21,587 bases of DNA. It comes from Bacteroidaceae bacterium (GTDB lineage Bacteria; Bacteroidota; Bacteroidia; Bacteroidales; Bacteroidaceae). Each line of letters starts with the position of its first letter. The stretch's first letter is position 1. Made by a program: the position numbers and the translations under genes. The stretch covers positions 1 to 21,587 of the forward strand of contig CAAGGT010000072.1 in NCBI GenBank assembly GCA_900769465.1, written 5' to 3'. This document shows positions 1 through 6,545 of the stretch, piece by piece. The notes below the pieces were generated by a model that made no database searches, was not told where the DNA came from, and saw nothing but the letters and a program-made list of their open reading frames with translations.

Positions 1-59
1 ATTTCTTGTTAGTCCGGCTATTCGGGGCCGGAGTTCCCAAACTACAGGCTCTAAAAGGT

Positions 60-170
60 CGTGTTCTCGTCAGGCAAGGTTGTGTGGAAAAATACAGAAG
101 CCCCACGGGGCGAGGATGATTTTTCCACGACACCCGCAGGGCTTGACCTTGCTTGGACGAAAAGAACACG
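60..170. repeat. 111-bp multi-stem imperfect palindrome beside integrase
   Basis: Nested complementary arms are visible: CGTGTTCT at 60-67 with AGAACACG at 163-170, CGTC 68-71 with GACG 156-159, GCAAGGT 74-80 with ACCTTGC 146-152, GTGGAAAAAT 84-93 with ATTTTTCCAC 119-128, and an apical GCCCC/GGGGC at 100-111. It lies 40 bp beyond the 3' end of the integrase gene. There is no long T-run, so it is not a simple terminator. It may be a structured RNA, an element-borne recombination or transfer site, or a folded single-strand site; the sequence alone does not decide. Confidence 0.7.
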
Positions 171-209
171 AGTTACCTTTGCCTGTGGTTTGGTGAACTC
201 GGCTACGAT

Positions 210-1436
210 TTAGTATAATGTTATTTGAACTTTCTCCATATCACTCATAATGGTTTGGTCCAACACTCTAGCATAATGTTGAGTCATACGGGTAGAGGCA
301 TGTCCCATCATTTTTGCCACATTCTCTAACGAAACTTTATTGGCTAAAGTTATGGTCGTGGCAAATGTGTGGCGGGCCACGTGTGTGGTAAGATTCTTCT
401 CAATATTGCAGAGTGTCGCAATCTGTTTTAGATATGAGTTCATTGTCTGATTGCAGAATAGAGGTAAGCATACATCTTTCTCTATACAAGTCGGATGATC
501 TTCGTATCTTTCCAGAATCTCTATTGCAGGAGTGATAAGAGGAACATTGCTGATACATCTTGCTTTCTCCTTTTTCATTTTGTGACGACCTTTTCTAATC
601 CACATCTTGCCATTGTTATCCTTAATAATTTCAGTTCGCTTTAACTCCTTGGCATCAATAAATGCAAGACCTGTAAAGCAACTGAAAAGGAACATGTCCC
701 TAACAATATTTAGTCGGGCTACAGGAAATTCCATACCAGCTATTGTCTTGACCTCTTCAAGTGTCAAGAATGTAGGATCATTCTCCTGCTGGCGATATTG
801 TATGCCGGCGAATGGATTGACTCTCATCCAGCCTAAGTTAAGTCCCATATTTACAAATTTCTTGAAACACTTCATGTATCTCACCAATGTATTTTGGCAA
901 AGACGCTTTTCAAGACGCATATGTCTTTCGACATAGATAATAAAATCACGGGATAGTTCAGGAAAGACAATATCCTCCTTTTCATAGAAAGATTGAACAC
1001 AAGCCTTCAAGCAACGGTAGCAATTCCAATATCGATTGATGGTGATCTTCTCGTATTCGATACCTATAAGTGCTTCCATTGCTTTGATTTCCTTCTCCAT
1101 AGTGGCAAGGAAAGTTCGCTTATCACCTTTATTAAATAGGCGTTTCAATAGGTGGGAAGGAGTGATAAGTGCATCTTCAAGCAACAATTCCTTGTGAAGG
1201 TTGTGAATCTTGGTTTTGAGAGATTCGATGTAATCGTTGAGTTCGATTGAAACCCTGTCTCTGCCTTTGCAGCAGCCACGGGCTTGGTTCCACATACGAG
1301 GCAAAACGCTACGCTGTATGCGTACCTCGTCAGACACTCCGTTGATAGTAACACGGACTACGATAGGTGCTTCGCCGTTCTTCAGCAAGCTACTCTTCTT
1401 GATAACGAAGAGGATTTTCATTGTTTCATGCTTCAT
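210..1436 (-). CDS. Tyrosine recombinase (integrase), Bacteroidetes type
   Basis: Site-specific recombinase that integrates and excises a mobile element by forming a 3'-phosphotyrosyl DNA intermediate. The 408 residues show an N-terminal arm-type DNA-binding region (about 1-100), a SAM-like core-binding domain (about 105-215) and a catalytic domain (about 220-400). Visible catalytic residues are H352 and R355 in HVARHTFAT, H379 in MMGHAS and the nucleophile Y388 in MTQHYARV. The usual first arginine is replaced by A258 in FTGLAFIDA; the known family member IntDOT carries Ser at that position. Length is usual for the family. It is read away from tRNA-Phe, which lies about 240 bp upstream, so the element probably extends off the left edge. 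A second ATG six codons in is an alternative start. The family call is strong; the target site is inferred. Confidence 0.95.
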   Translation of the reverse strand: MKHETMKILFVIKKSSLLKNGEAPIVVRVTINGVSDEVRIQRSVLPRMWNQARGCCKGRDRVSIELNDYIESLKTKIHNLHKELLLEDALITPSHLLKRLFNKGDKRTFLATMEKEIKAMEALIGIEYEKITINRYWNCYRCLKACVQSFYEKEDIVFPELSRDFIIYVERHMRLEKRLCQNTLVRYMKCFKKFVNMGLNLGWMRVNPFAGIQYRQQENDPTFLTLEEVKTIAGMEFPVARLNIVRDMFLFSCFTGLAFIDAKELKRTEIIKDNNGKMWIRKGRHKMKKEKARCISNVPLITPAIEILERYEDHPTCIEKDVCLPLFCNQTMNSYLKQIATLCNIEKNLTTHVARHTFATTITLANKVSLENVAKMMGHASTRMTQHYARVLDQTIMSDMEKVQITLY

Positions 1437-1523
1437 CTTACATACATTTTTTGTGGTACAAAAGTGCTAATGTTTGATGAAACGCACGCTATGCAAATAA
1501 GTGAATATCTGTGCTTTACATAT

Positions 1524-1569
1524 CAAATCGTGGCTTTTTTCAGTGGCTCAAAAAAAAGCCACGAATTTG
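1524..1569. promoter_or_regulatory. Competing stem-loops upstream of integrase
   Basis: TCGTGGCTTTTTT (1528-1540) pairs perfectly with AAAAAAGCCACGA (1552-1564). A second GTGGCT at 1543-1548 can pair instead with the same AGCCAC at 1557-1562, so two mutually exclusive hairpins share one arm. The stem can be extended to 1524-1569 with one bulge. It lies about 90 bp ahead of the integrase start, between it and tRNA-Phe. It could be an attenuator or terminator for the integrase leader, or part of the attachment region; neither is shown. Confidence 0.5.
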
Positions 1570-1619
1570 GCACGATTGAAATTCCTAAATCTGCATGTTT
1601 TGCACAGTTGAAACAAAAA

Positions 1620-1655
1620 GAAAACCTCTGAATTCGTTGAAATTCAGAGGTTTTC
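1620..1655 (-). terminator. Terminator after tRNA-Phe
   Basis: A perfect 15-bp inverted repeat (1620-1634 with 1641-1655) with a 6-nt loop lies 22 bp downstream of tRNA-Phe. On the minus strand it is followed by CTTTTTGTTTC. A T-rich tract also follows on the plus strand, so it may act in both directions. Confidence 0.75.
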
Positions 1656-1677
1656 ATCTTTTTGCTGTGATTCTTCG

Positions 1678-1750
1678 TGGTGCCACCAGGAATCGAACCG
1701 GGGACACAAGGATTTTCAGTCCTTTGCTCTACCAACTGAGCTATGGCACC
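1678..1750 (-). tRNA. tRNA-Phe(GAA)
   Basis: On the minus strand the 73 nt fold as a cloverleaf. The acceptor arms GGTGCCA/TGGCACC end in discriminator A. The D arm starts GCTCAGTTGG, the anticodon stem is AGGAC/ATCCT-like with loop CTGAAAA giving anticodon GAA, and the T arm contains GGTTCGAATCC. CCA is not encoded. Its 3' side faces an integrase gene, the usual arrangement for a tRNA used as an integration target, but no second copy of the tRNA 3' end is visible in the window. Confidence 0.97.
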
Positions 1751-1766
1751 GTCTTGTTTGCGAGTG

Positions 1767-1774
1767 CAAAGGTA
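1767..1774 (-). promoter_or_regulatory. -7 box of tRNA-Phe promoter
   Basis: On the minus strand TACCTTTG matches the Bacteroidetes sigma-ABfr -7 consensus TAnnTTTG. A TTTG (plus-strand CAAA at 1795-1798) lies 20 bp further upstream, fitting the -33 box. It sits 16 bp ahead of the mature tRNA-Phe 5' end. Confidence 0.8.
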
Positions 1775-1846
1775 TTACAAGTTTTTTATTTGTGCAAATG
1801 TTTTGATAAAAATCTTCAAAAATTTTTCAATTCTATTTTTTTGCTT

Positions 1847-1854
1847 TATCTTTG
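1847..1854 (+). promoter_or_regulatory. -7 box of tRNA-Pro(CGG) promoter
   Basis: TATCTTTG matches TAnnTTTG and ends 14 bp before the tRNA-Pro 5' end. No clear TTTG -33 box is seen upstream; the region is T-rich. Confidence 0.7.
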
Positions 1855-1868
1855 CGTTATCAATGTGA

Positions 1869-1941
1869 CGGAATGTAGCGCAGTTGGTAGCGCACTACGT
1901 TCGGGACGTAGGGGTCGGGCGTTCGAGTCGCCTCATTCCGA
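1869..1941 (+). tRNA. tRNA-Pro(CGG)
   Basis: A 73-nt cloverleaf. Acceptor CGGAATG pairs with CATTCCG, discriminator A. D arm GCGC/GCGC. Anticodon stem CTACG/CGTAG with loop TTCGGGA gives anticodon CGG. T loop is TTCGAGT. CCA is not encoded. It is divergent from tRNA-Phe, 118 bp away, and each tRNA has its own promoter and terminator. Confidence 0.96.
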
Positions 1942-1948
1942 CACCGTT

Positions 1949-1987
1949 AAAAAATCGAACGCGGCAATTTGTCGCGTTCGATTTTTT
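1949..1987. terminator. Bidirectional terminator, tRNA-Pro / HD gene
   Basis: AAAAAATCGAACGCG (1949-1963) pairs perfectly with CGCGTTCGATTTTTT (1973-1987) around a 9-nt loop. The A-tract and T-tract make it an intrinsic terminator in both directions. It lies 8 bp after tRNA-Pro and overlaps the stop codon of the convergent HD-domain gene. Confidence 0.85.
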
Positions 1988-2618
1988 ATTTCTCTCTAGT
2001 TCCGTATATCTTTTCCAGTTTCAGTTTCTCAACACGTGACCTGATTGCGCCGGGTTTGCGTTGGAAGTGCGCGGCGAGTTCATTGATGGCAGCACCCTCA
2101 CACCACATTCTTGTCAACTCCCAATCATCTTCCTCGCTCCATGGGGCATAGGCATTGGGATATTCCTGTTGGCAGGCATAGACGGAGTATGTTGGTGTGC
2201 CGGTGAGTTGTTTGTATGCCTTGAGGTATTTTTTCAAGCGCTTGACGTCCTTATCCGACAGGTAGGGCAAACGGCGTATATCCATATTGTCAGTGAGGTC
2301 GTTGAGCTTGACCGCCACAGCCAACGGGTTATGCTTTATGCGCGCTATGAATTTGTCGTAGGGTTCGTTTTCGGAGAGTTTAGTGACACAGCGCAATGCC
2401 TCGATAACGCGAGGCGAGAAGCCTTCGGCAGCAAGTTGCTCGAATGTCCAGGTGCTGTCCTCTACTACGTCGTGCAGCACGCCCACAATCTTCTCCTCCA
2501 TTGTCTGTCCCATTGCCATCACTCGCAAGGGATGGCCTATATAGTCATTTCCGGCTTTATCGAGTTGCCCGCGGTGCGCATCGGTTGCTATTTCTATTGC
2601 CCGTTCAAGAGTTCCCAT
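1986..2618 (-). CDS. HD-domain (p)ppGpp hydrolase-like protein with C-terminal Myb-like HTH
   Basis: A 210-residue protein. Residues about 1-135 match the RelA/SpoT/MESH1-type HD hydrolase fold: H29 in YIGHPLRV, H49-D50 and E53-D54 in VLHDVVEDS, D107 and N111 in KLNDLTDNMD. These correspond to the Mn-binding and catalytic residues of the family, which removes the 3'-pyrophosphate of (p)ppGpp. There is no synthetase or TGS domain, so any alarmone activity would be hydrolysis only. Residues about 158-205 (YAPWSEEDDWELTRMW, then LAAHFQRKPGAIRSRVEKL) look like a Myb/SANT-type helix-turn-helix. A hydrolase fused to a DNA-binding-like tail is inferred to be a regulator or targeted enzyme; the substrate is not proven. 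It has its own promoter and is divergent from the alkyltransferase gene. Confidence 0.85.
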   Translation of the reverse strand: MGTLERAIEIATDAHRGQLDKAGNDYIGHPLRVMAMGQTMEEKIVGVLHDVVEDSTWTFEQLAAEGFSPRVIEALRCVTKLSENEPYDKFIARIKHNPLAVAVKLNDLTDNMDIRRLPYLSDKDVKRLKKYLKAYKQLTGTPTYSVYACQQEYPNAYAPWSEEDDWELTRMWCEGAAINELAAHFQRKPGAIRSRVEKLKLEKIYGTREK

Positions 2619-2636
2619 AGTTTATGTTTGTTTACA

Positions 2637-2644
2637 CAAAGCTA
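2637..2644 (-). promoter_or_regulatory. -7 box of HD-protein gene
   Basis: The minus strand reads TAGCTTTG, matching TAnnTTTG, 18 bp ahead of the ATG. The remaining spacer to 2819 contains no gene that I can support. Confidence 0.6.
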
Positions 2645-2819
2645 AACATTTTTTGGGGAATAAAATAACTTTTGATGGTCCAATGCATGCGTTTAAGATT
2701 TTTCGTTACGCTCAAGATGACATATACCAAATAAAAAACTTTTGCTACGCTACTTTTTATAGACTTATCATTGACACGTCGGGCAATTTACACTATTTTT
2801 ACGCATTATAAACGAGTTT

Positions 2820-3137
2820 ATGGAGATACGCAAACGACTGGAAGAATGCACCGAAATCACTCCGTTCCAACGACGGGTATATATGGAACTGCTGAATGTT
2901 CCGGCGGGCAGTACCATCACCTATGGTCAGTTGGCGCGGCGCATTGGATGCCGCAGCGCACAGGCTGTGGGACAGGCGTTGAAGCGTAACCCTTTTGCGC
3001 CCGACGTGCCGTGCCACCGCGTGGTGGCCGCCGATGGCAACGTGGGTGGCTACTTTGGCAAGCGCGAGGGCGAAATGGTTGAGCGCAAACGCAAGTTGCT
3101 TGCAAAGGAGCAGAAAAGCGCCAAGAGCAAGATATAG
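2820..3137 (+). CDS. Short O6-alkylguanine-DNA alkyltransferase family protein (MGMT-like)
   Basis: 105 residues covering only the C-terminal DNA-binding and active-site domain of MGMT/Ogt proteins; the N-terminal domain of full-length enzymes (about 160-180 residues) is absent. The methyl-acceptor motif is intact: PCHRVV with C65, followed by GNVGGYFG. That separates it from alkyltransferase-like (ATL) proteins, which lack this cysteine. The helix that normally carries the arginine finger (A-R-A-V-G) reads SAQAVGQAL, with Q48 in the arginine position. It could be an active suicide repair protein or a lesion-recognition protein that hands damage to excision repair. The AlkD-like gene follows 30 bp later, which supports a role in alkylation damage. 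Confidence 0.9.
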   Translation: MEIRKRLEECTEITPFQRRVYMELLNVPAGSTITYGQLARRIGCRSAQAVGQALKRNPFAPDVPCHRVVAADGNVGGYFGKREGEMVERKRKLLAKEQKSAKSKI

Positions 3138-3167
3138 ACAACAGCACAACCTGCAACAAAGACTACT

Positions 3168-3980
3168 ATGATAGAGAACCTTCTACAGCCATTGGTATGT
3201 GAGCGTTTTGAGAACGACGGACACTACAGGGACGGGCATTTGCGGGTGATAAACGCTTTGCCCGAAAGACGCGTCATGGGACTGCATTCGCCCGAGATGA
3301 AGAAGGTGGCTAAAACTTTGTCACAGACAGGATGTGAAGCGCAGCTGCGCGACGGGACACGCAAGATATGCAACAATGGCACCGACGTTATCCGCTGCTT
3401 TGAAGCCACACCGGCAGAGAGTCTGTGCTACGAGGAGTGCGTGATTTGGGGATTTCTCATAAACCTTGAAAAGTGTACAGCCGACGAGCGGCTGAGTTTG
3501 CTCAAGAGATTCGTGCCCACAATGGACAATTGGGCGGTATGCGACTCATACTGCGCCAATGCAAAGTGGATGAAGCGTGCCGACAAGCAGATGCTATGGG
3601 ATTTCCTGCAGCAATATTTCTGCTCCACGCAAGAGTTCGAGGTGCGCTTTGCCATAGTTGCGGCAATGACCTATTACCTTGACAAAGAGTGGCTGGAACG
3701 GGTGTTCGCACAATTGGAGAAGATTGATTTAAACAGAATAGAATCGAGATACCGCACCTGCAAGGGAAAGCCCAAGAGCGCACAACAGGGCACTGTGCAA
3801 GGAGCAAGCCCATACTATGTGCGCATGGGTGTAGCGTGGTTGCTTGCAACAGCGCTGGCAAAGTTCCCGCATGAGACAAGGGGATTCGCAGGCTCGTCGG
3901 CTCTACCAGCCGACATAATCAAGCTCTACACGCGCAAAGCGCGCGAGTCCTTCAGAACCCGCGCGGTCGATGCGTTGTAA
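3168..3980 (+). CDS. AlkD-like DNA alkylation repair protein
   Basis: A HEAT-like-repeat protein of the DNA alkylation repair (AlkD) family. Known members excise bulky or positively charged N3- and N7-alkyl purines by wrapping DNA in a helical superhelix. Visible signatures in the 270 residues are LHSPEMKKVAKTL (about 39-51), YEECVIWGFL (88-97), DNWAVCDSYC (120-129) with W122 and D126 at the usual catalytic-pocket region, EFEVRFAIVAAMTYY (156-170) and SPYYVRMGVAWLL (214-226). The C-terminal RKARESFR resembles the family's closing motif; an extra stretch (about 238-252) precedes it. It is probably cotranscribed with the upstream alkyltransferase, and RmuC follows 39 bp later. The family call is firm; the exact substrate range is unknown. 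Confidence 0.9.
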   Translation: MIENLLQPLVCERFENDGHYRDGHLRVINALPERRVMGLHSPEMKKVAKTLSQTGCEAQLRDGTRKICNNGTDVIRCFEATPAESLCYEECVIWGFLINLEKCTADERLSLLKRFVPTMDNWAVCDSYCANAKWMKRADKQMLWDFLQQYFCSTQEFEVRFAIVAAMTYYLDKEWLERVFAQLEKIDLNRIESRYRTCKGKPKSAQQGTVQGASPYYVRMGVAWLLATALAKFPHETRGFAGSSALPADIIKLYTRKARESFRTRAVDAL

Positions 3981-4019
3981 GGAGAGTATTGACTTTGTAA
4001 CATACTAAAATCATACACT

Positions 4020-5420
4020 ATGGAAATAATATTGGCAATAATAATTGGAGCTGTAGCCGGAACAATCATAGGTTTCCTGGCGGCACAAAGCAGAAACAAA
4101 GACCAACAGAGCGCAATAGAAAGACTTCAATGGCAACTGGAGAACGAAAAGTCCAATGCAGAGCTTATGTCGCAGAATCTGCAACAGCAGATTGCAAACA
4201 CAAAGAGTGATGCAAGGGAACAGATAGAGAGCATAAAGGCCGACTGCGAGAAGCGCATTGCAGAGATCAGGAGCAATGCCGAGAAGCAGAGTGCAGATGC
4301 GTTGGCTGCACAGGAAAAGAGACACGAGGAGGCCATCAAGGCACAACAAGAGCTCTTTGACGAGACTATGGCAAAGGTTACCGCACAGGTGAAGAGCGCT
4401 ACCGATGATATGCTCAAGCAGCGCCAGAGGGAGTTTGCCGAGTCAAGCAACACCAATCTGGGGCAGATTGTAAACCCGCTGCGCGAGACCATAGAGAAAA
4501 TGAAACAGACCATGAACGACAGCACGCTCAAGCAGACCGAGCTGAGCAGCGAGATGAAGGTGAACCTTGAGAACATGATGAAGCACAGCGAGGCTGCAAA
4601 GCAGAGTGCCGACGAGCTTGCGCGCGTATTCAAGCACAAAAGCAAGGTGCAGGGTGACTGGGGCGAGCGTGTACTCGATGAGTTGCTCGCGTCACAGGGC
4701 TTGACACAAGGCATTCACTACGACATTCAGGCGACCATTCGCGATGCTGCCGGCAACGTGGTGCGGACTGACACAGGTAGCAACTTGCGCCCCGATGTCA
4801 TCATGCACATTGACAACAACCGCGAAATCATCATCGACTCAAAGGTGTCACTTACAGCCTTCTGGGACTACATCAATGCCGAGACCGAGGAGGACCGCCA
4901 GAAACACCTGAAGGCACACATCGAAAGTATTCAGAGACACGTAAAGGAACTGTCGAAGAAGGACTACTCCTCATACATAAAGGCACCCAAGGTGAGAATG
5001 GACTATGTGATAATGTTCGTATCACACACTGGTGCCCTGTGGACAGCGCTGAACGCGCAGCCCGACCTTTGGCGCAAGGCCATGGAAATGAACGTGTTCA
5101 TTGCCGACGAACAGACTCTCTTTGCTGCGTTGAGAATGATAAGCCTCACCTGGACACACATTGCACAGGCCGAGAACCACGAAAAAGTCTACGAACTCGC
5201 GAACGAAATCCTTGACAGGGTTGGCAAGTTCATGAAGAGCTATGAGAATATCGGCAAGGCTATTGAGAGTGCCCAGAAGGCATACGAGGATGGAGAGAAG
5301 AAACTCACCCCTGGCGGACAAAGCATAATCAACACCTGTGCAAAGCTGGAAAAGCTCGGTGCAAAGCAGAGTTCAAAGAACCCTATCAGGCAGATTGAAT
5401 CGGCAACAGGTATCGAGTAG
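4020..5420 (+). CDS. DNA recombination protein RmuC
   Basis: 466 residues in the RmuC order. A hydrophobic N-terminal segment (about 3-22) could anchor it in the membrane. A long coiled-coil region follows (about 25-205), then the RmuC nuclease-like domain (about 208-445). Conserved motifs are GDWGERVLDELL (212-223), RPDVIMHI (257-264) and IIIDSKVSL (270-278). RPD plus DSK fits a PD-(D/E)xK-type active site (D259, D273, K275). RmuC limits inversions and rearrangements at short inverted repeats. It follows the two alkylation-repair genes in the same direction, making a compact repair cluster. Confidence 0.97.
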   Translation: MEIILAIIIGAVAGTIIGFLAAQSRNKDQQSAIERLQWQLENEKSNAELMSQNLQQQIANTKSDAREQIESIKADCEKRIAEIRSNAEKQSADALAAQEKRHEEAIKAQQELFDETMAKVTAQVKSATDDMLKQRQREFAESSNTNLGQIVNPLRETIEKMKQTMNDSTLKQTELSSEMKVNLENMMKHSEAAKQSADELARVFKHKSKVQGDWGERVLDELLASQGLTQGIHYDIQATIRDAAGNVVRTDTGSNLRPDVIMHIDNNREIIIDSKVSLTAFWDYINAETEEDRQKHLKAHIESIQRHVKELSKKDYSSYIKAPKVRMDYVIMFVSHTGALWTALNAQPDLWRKAMEMNVFIADEQTLFAALRMISLTWTHIAQAENHEKVYELANEILDRVGKFMKSYENIGKAIESAQKAYEDGEKKLTPGGQSIINTCAKLEKLGAKQSSKNPIRQIESATGIE

Positions 5421-5441
5421 CACAATTTGGGAACTTTTTGT

Positions 5442-5449
5442 TATTTTTG
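5442..5449 (+). promoter_or_regulatory. -7 box ahead of aldo/keto reductase gene
   Basis: TATTTTTG matches TAnnTTTG and lies 24 bp ahead of the ATG at 5474. The distance suggests a short leader. It rules against starting the protein further upstream, because a TTG at 5438 would precede the predicted transcript start. Confidence 0.6.
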
Positions 5450-5473
5450 CACATAACGACAAAGGAAATATTT

Positions 5474-6472
5474 ATGAAAGAGTATATTGCTTCACCTAAA
5501 AGATACGATGCCGCCAATGACACATACCGCCGTTGTGGCAACAGCGGCATACTGCTGCCGAAGGTAAGCCTGGGTTTTTGGCAGAATTTCGGTTCCGATG
5601 CATCATTCGAGAATTGCCGCTCGATAGCGCGCCTGGCATTTGACAACGGCGTGACACATTTTGACCTTGCCAACAATTACGGCCCACCGCCGGGAGCAGC
5701 CGAGCAGATGCTAGGACGTATGTTGAAGGAGGATTTCGCTCCCCACCGCGACGAGCTGTTCATTGCCACCAAGGCGGGTTATGATATGTGGCAGGGGCCT
5801 TATGGCAGTTGGGGTTCACGCAAGCATCTGATGGCAAGCCTTGACCAGAGCCTCAAGCGTATGCAGCTCGATTATGTCGACCTGTTCTACATACACCGTT
5901 ATGACCCAGTGACACCACTCGACGAGACACTGCAGGCCCTTGTTGACATAGTACGCGCCGGCAAGGCGCTTTACATTGGCATCTCGCGTTGGCCGCTCGA
6001 GGCACTCAAGTATGCCAACACATTCCTGCGCCGACAGGACGTTCCACCACTTATCTTCCAGGGACGGTTGAATCTTCTCGACAGAGCCGTACAGGAGGAG
6101 GGCATCCCCTCATACTGCAATGCAGAGGGTATAGGTTTCATCTCCTTCTCGGCGCTCGCGCAGGGATTGCTCACATCGCGCTACCTCAACGGTGTACCAC
6201 AAGATTCACGTATGGCGCGTGGCGGTTCGCTGCAACAGGACAAACTCTCGCCACAACTTGTGGAGTATCTCAAAACCCTCAGCACCATTGCCGCCGAAAG
6301 CGGAGTGTCACTGGCTACAATGTCACTGGCTTGGGTGTTGGCACAGGAGGGGGTGACATCGGTTCTCGTAGGCGCACGTACCCCCGAACAGTTTGCGGAA
6401 TCGCTGCGTTGCATCGGAGTTTCCCAAAGCATCTGCAAGGATATACCGCTTTACCCCCACAAGGTATTCTGA
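5474..6472 (+). CDS. Aldo/keto reductase, YghZ / L-glyceraldehyde-3-phosphate reductase-like
   Basis: NADPH-dependent reductase of the AKR superfamily, 332 residues in a (beta/alpha)8 barrel. The catalytic tetrad is visible: D64 and Y69 in FDLANNYGPPPG, K100 in ATKAGYD, H141 in FYIHRYD. The FDLANNYGPP signature and the MWQGPYGSWGSRK stretch are characteristic of E. coli YghZ (AKR14)-type enzymes, which reduce L-glyceraldehyde 3-phosphate and methylglyoxal and belong to the Kv-beta-like AKR branch. I start at the ATG at 5474, which has an AGGA-like site upstream; the frame is open to a TTG at 5438, but that lies inside the promoter. The real physiological substrate is not determined. Confidence 0.93.
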   Translation: MKEYIASPKRYDAANDTYRRCGNSGILLPKVSLGFWQNFGSDASFENCRSIARLAFDNGVTHFDLANNYGPPPGAAEQMLGRMLKEDFAPHRDELFIATKAGYDMWQGPYGSWGSRKHLMASLDQSLKRMQLDYVDLFYIHRYDPVTPLDETLQALVDIVRAGKALYIGISRWPLEALKYANTFLRRQDVPPLIFQGRLNLLDRAVQEEGIPSYCNAEGIGFISFSALAQGLLTSRYLNGVPQDSRMARGGSLQQDKLSPQLVEYLKTLSTIAAESGVSLATMSLAWVLAQEGVTSVLVGARTPEQFAESLRCIGVSQSICKDIPLYPHKVF

Positions 6473-6487
6473 CAACAATACTATATT

Positions 6488-6529
6488 ATACATAAGTAGG
6501 GTGGCCATATGGCCACCCTACTTATGTAT
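6488..6529. terminator. 42-bp perfect palindrome between convergent genes
   Basis: The sequence is its own reverse complement over 42 bp, centred on CATATG (6506-6511), with arms containing AGTAGGGTGGCC. It lies 15 bp after the aldo/keto reductase stop and 16 bp before the convergent CotH gene's end, so it probably terminates both transcripts. A classic T-run is lacking; the minus strand continues TATAATATAG. Confidence 0.75.
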
Positions 6530-6545
6530 GGCAAGGTCCGGTCAA

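Noticed and set aside
1595..1999. A plus-strand ORF of about 134 codons
   Set aside because: It runs through tRNA-Phe (opposite strand), tRNA-Pro and two terminators, so it is an accidental open frame.
2771..2989. Overlapping ORF in the alkyltransferase region
   Set aside because: It is in a different frame from a recognisable MGMT-family gene on the same strand.
5438..5473. Upstream extension of the aldo/keto reductase
   Set aside because: It begins with TTG inside the promoter's -7 region; the ATG at 5474 aligns with the family's usual N-terminus.
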